From: Gemmatimonas phototrophica | Lineage (GTDB): Bacteria; Gemmatimonadota; Gemmatimonadetes; Longimicrobiales; Gaopeijiaceae | Length of the DNA stretch: 6,304 bases | Direction: 5' to 3' | NCBI GenBank assembly: GCA_945876015.1 | Contig: CAMCNM010000120.1 | Coordinates: 1 to 6,304 of the forward strand | In this document: positions 6,302 through 6,304 of the stretch, piece by piece | Position numbering within the stretch: position 1 is the first letter of the stretch | Layout: each line of letters begins with the position of its first letter | The notes under the pieces: generated by a model | What the model saw: only the letters and a program-made list of their open reading frames with translations | Database searches by the model: none | What the model was told of the DNA's origin: nothing | Position numbers and translations under genes: made by a program

Positions 6302-6304
6302 GCC

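Larger units (their letters stand above)
6234..6304. other. Non-coding 3' edge after the symporter pair
   Basis: These 71 bases hold no supportable gene. They contain a perfect hairpin (6256-6272), two copies of GCGCAG (6261-6266 and 6275-6280) and a CGAA-rich stretch running to the window edge. The next gene, if any, lies outside. Confidence 0.55.

Overview
The window comes from a GC-rich bacterium whose codons mostly end in G or C. That bias leaves long meaningless open frames opposite or beside nearly every real gene. A lipoprotein with a canonical lipobox and the exported multicopper oxidase fit a diderm (outer-membrane) cell. The oxidase N-terminus and the type of the first symporter recall Gemmatimonadota, Candidatus Eisenbacteria or related soil and sediment lineages. 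That placement is an impression from recalled family members, not a computed assignment.

Layout: four genes run leftward from about 2824 to the left edge, and two run rightward from 2962. The leftward set, in transcription order, is a MetZ-type PLP-dependent sulfhydrylase of methionine synthesis (2824-1649), an EamA/DMT ten-helix transporter overlapping its 3' end by 29 bases (1677-715), a DUF4399 lipoprotein (660-196), and the first 50 codons of a secreted multicopper oxidase (151 to the window edge). The gaps of 54 and 44 bases would allow a single transcript. The genes nevertheless look like two functional pairs: sulfur amino acid synthesis plus a small-molecule transporter, and two cell-envelope proteins.

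The rightward set is two sodium:solute symporters of the SSS (SLC5-like) family, 603 and 487 residues. They belong to clearly different subfamilies and are joined by an ATGA stop/start overlap. Their expression is probably translationally coupled, and a short GC hairpin covers the place where a ribosome binding site for the second would sit. The substrates cannot be read from the sequence. The 137-base gap between metZ and the first symporter must hold both divergent promoters, but I see no convincing promoter boxes and no riboswitch I can recognise. The last 71 bases carry a perfect 7-bp hairpin followed by a CGAA-rich short repeat and no gene.

I see no clear sign of a new defence, mobile or RNA system here. 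The best leads are the lipoprotein/multicopper oxidase pair, the coupled pair of dissimilar symporters, and the repeat-like 3' edge.
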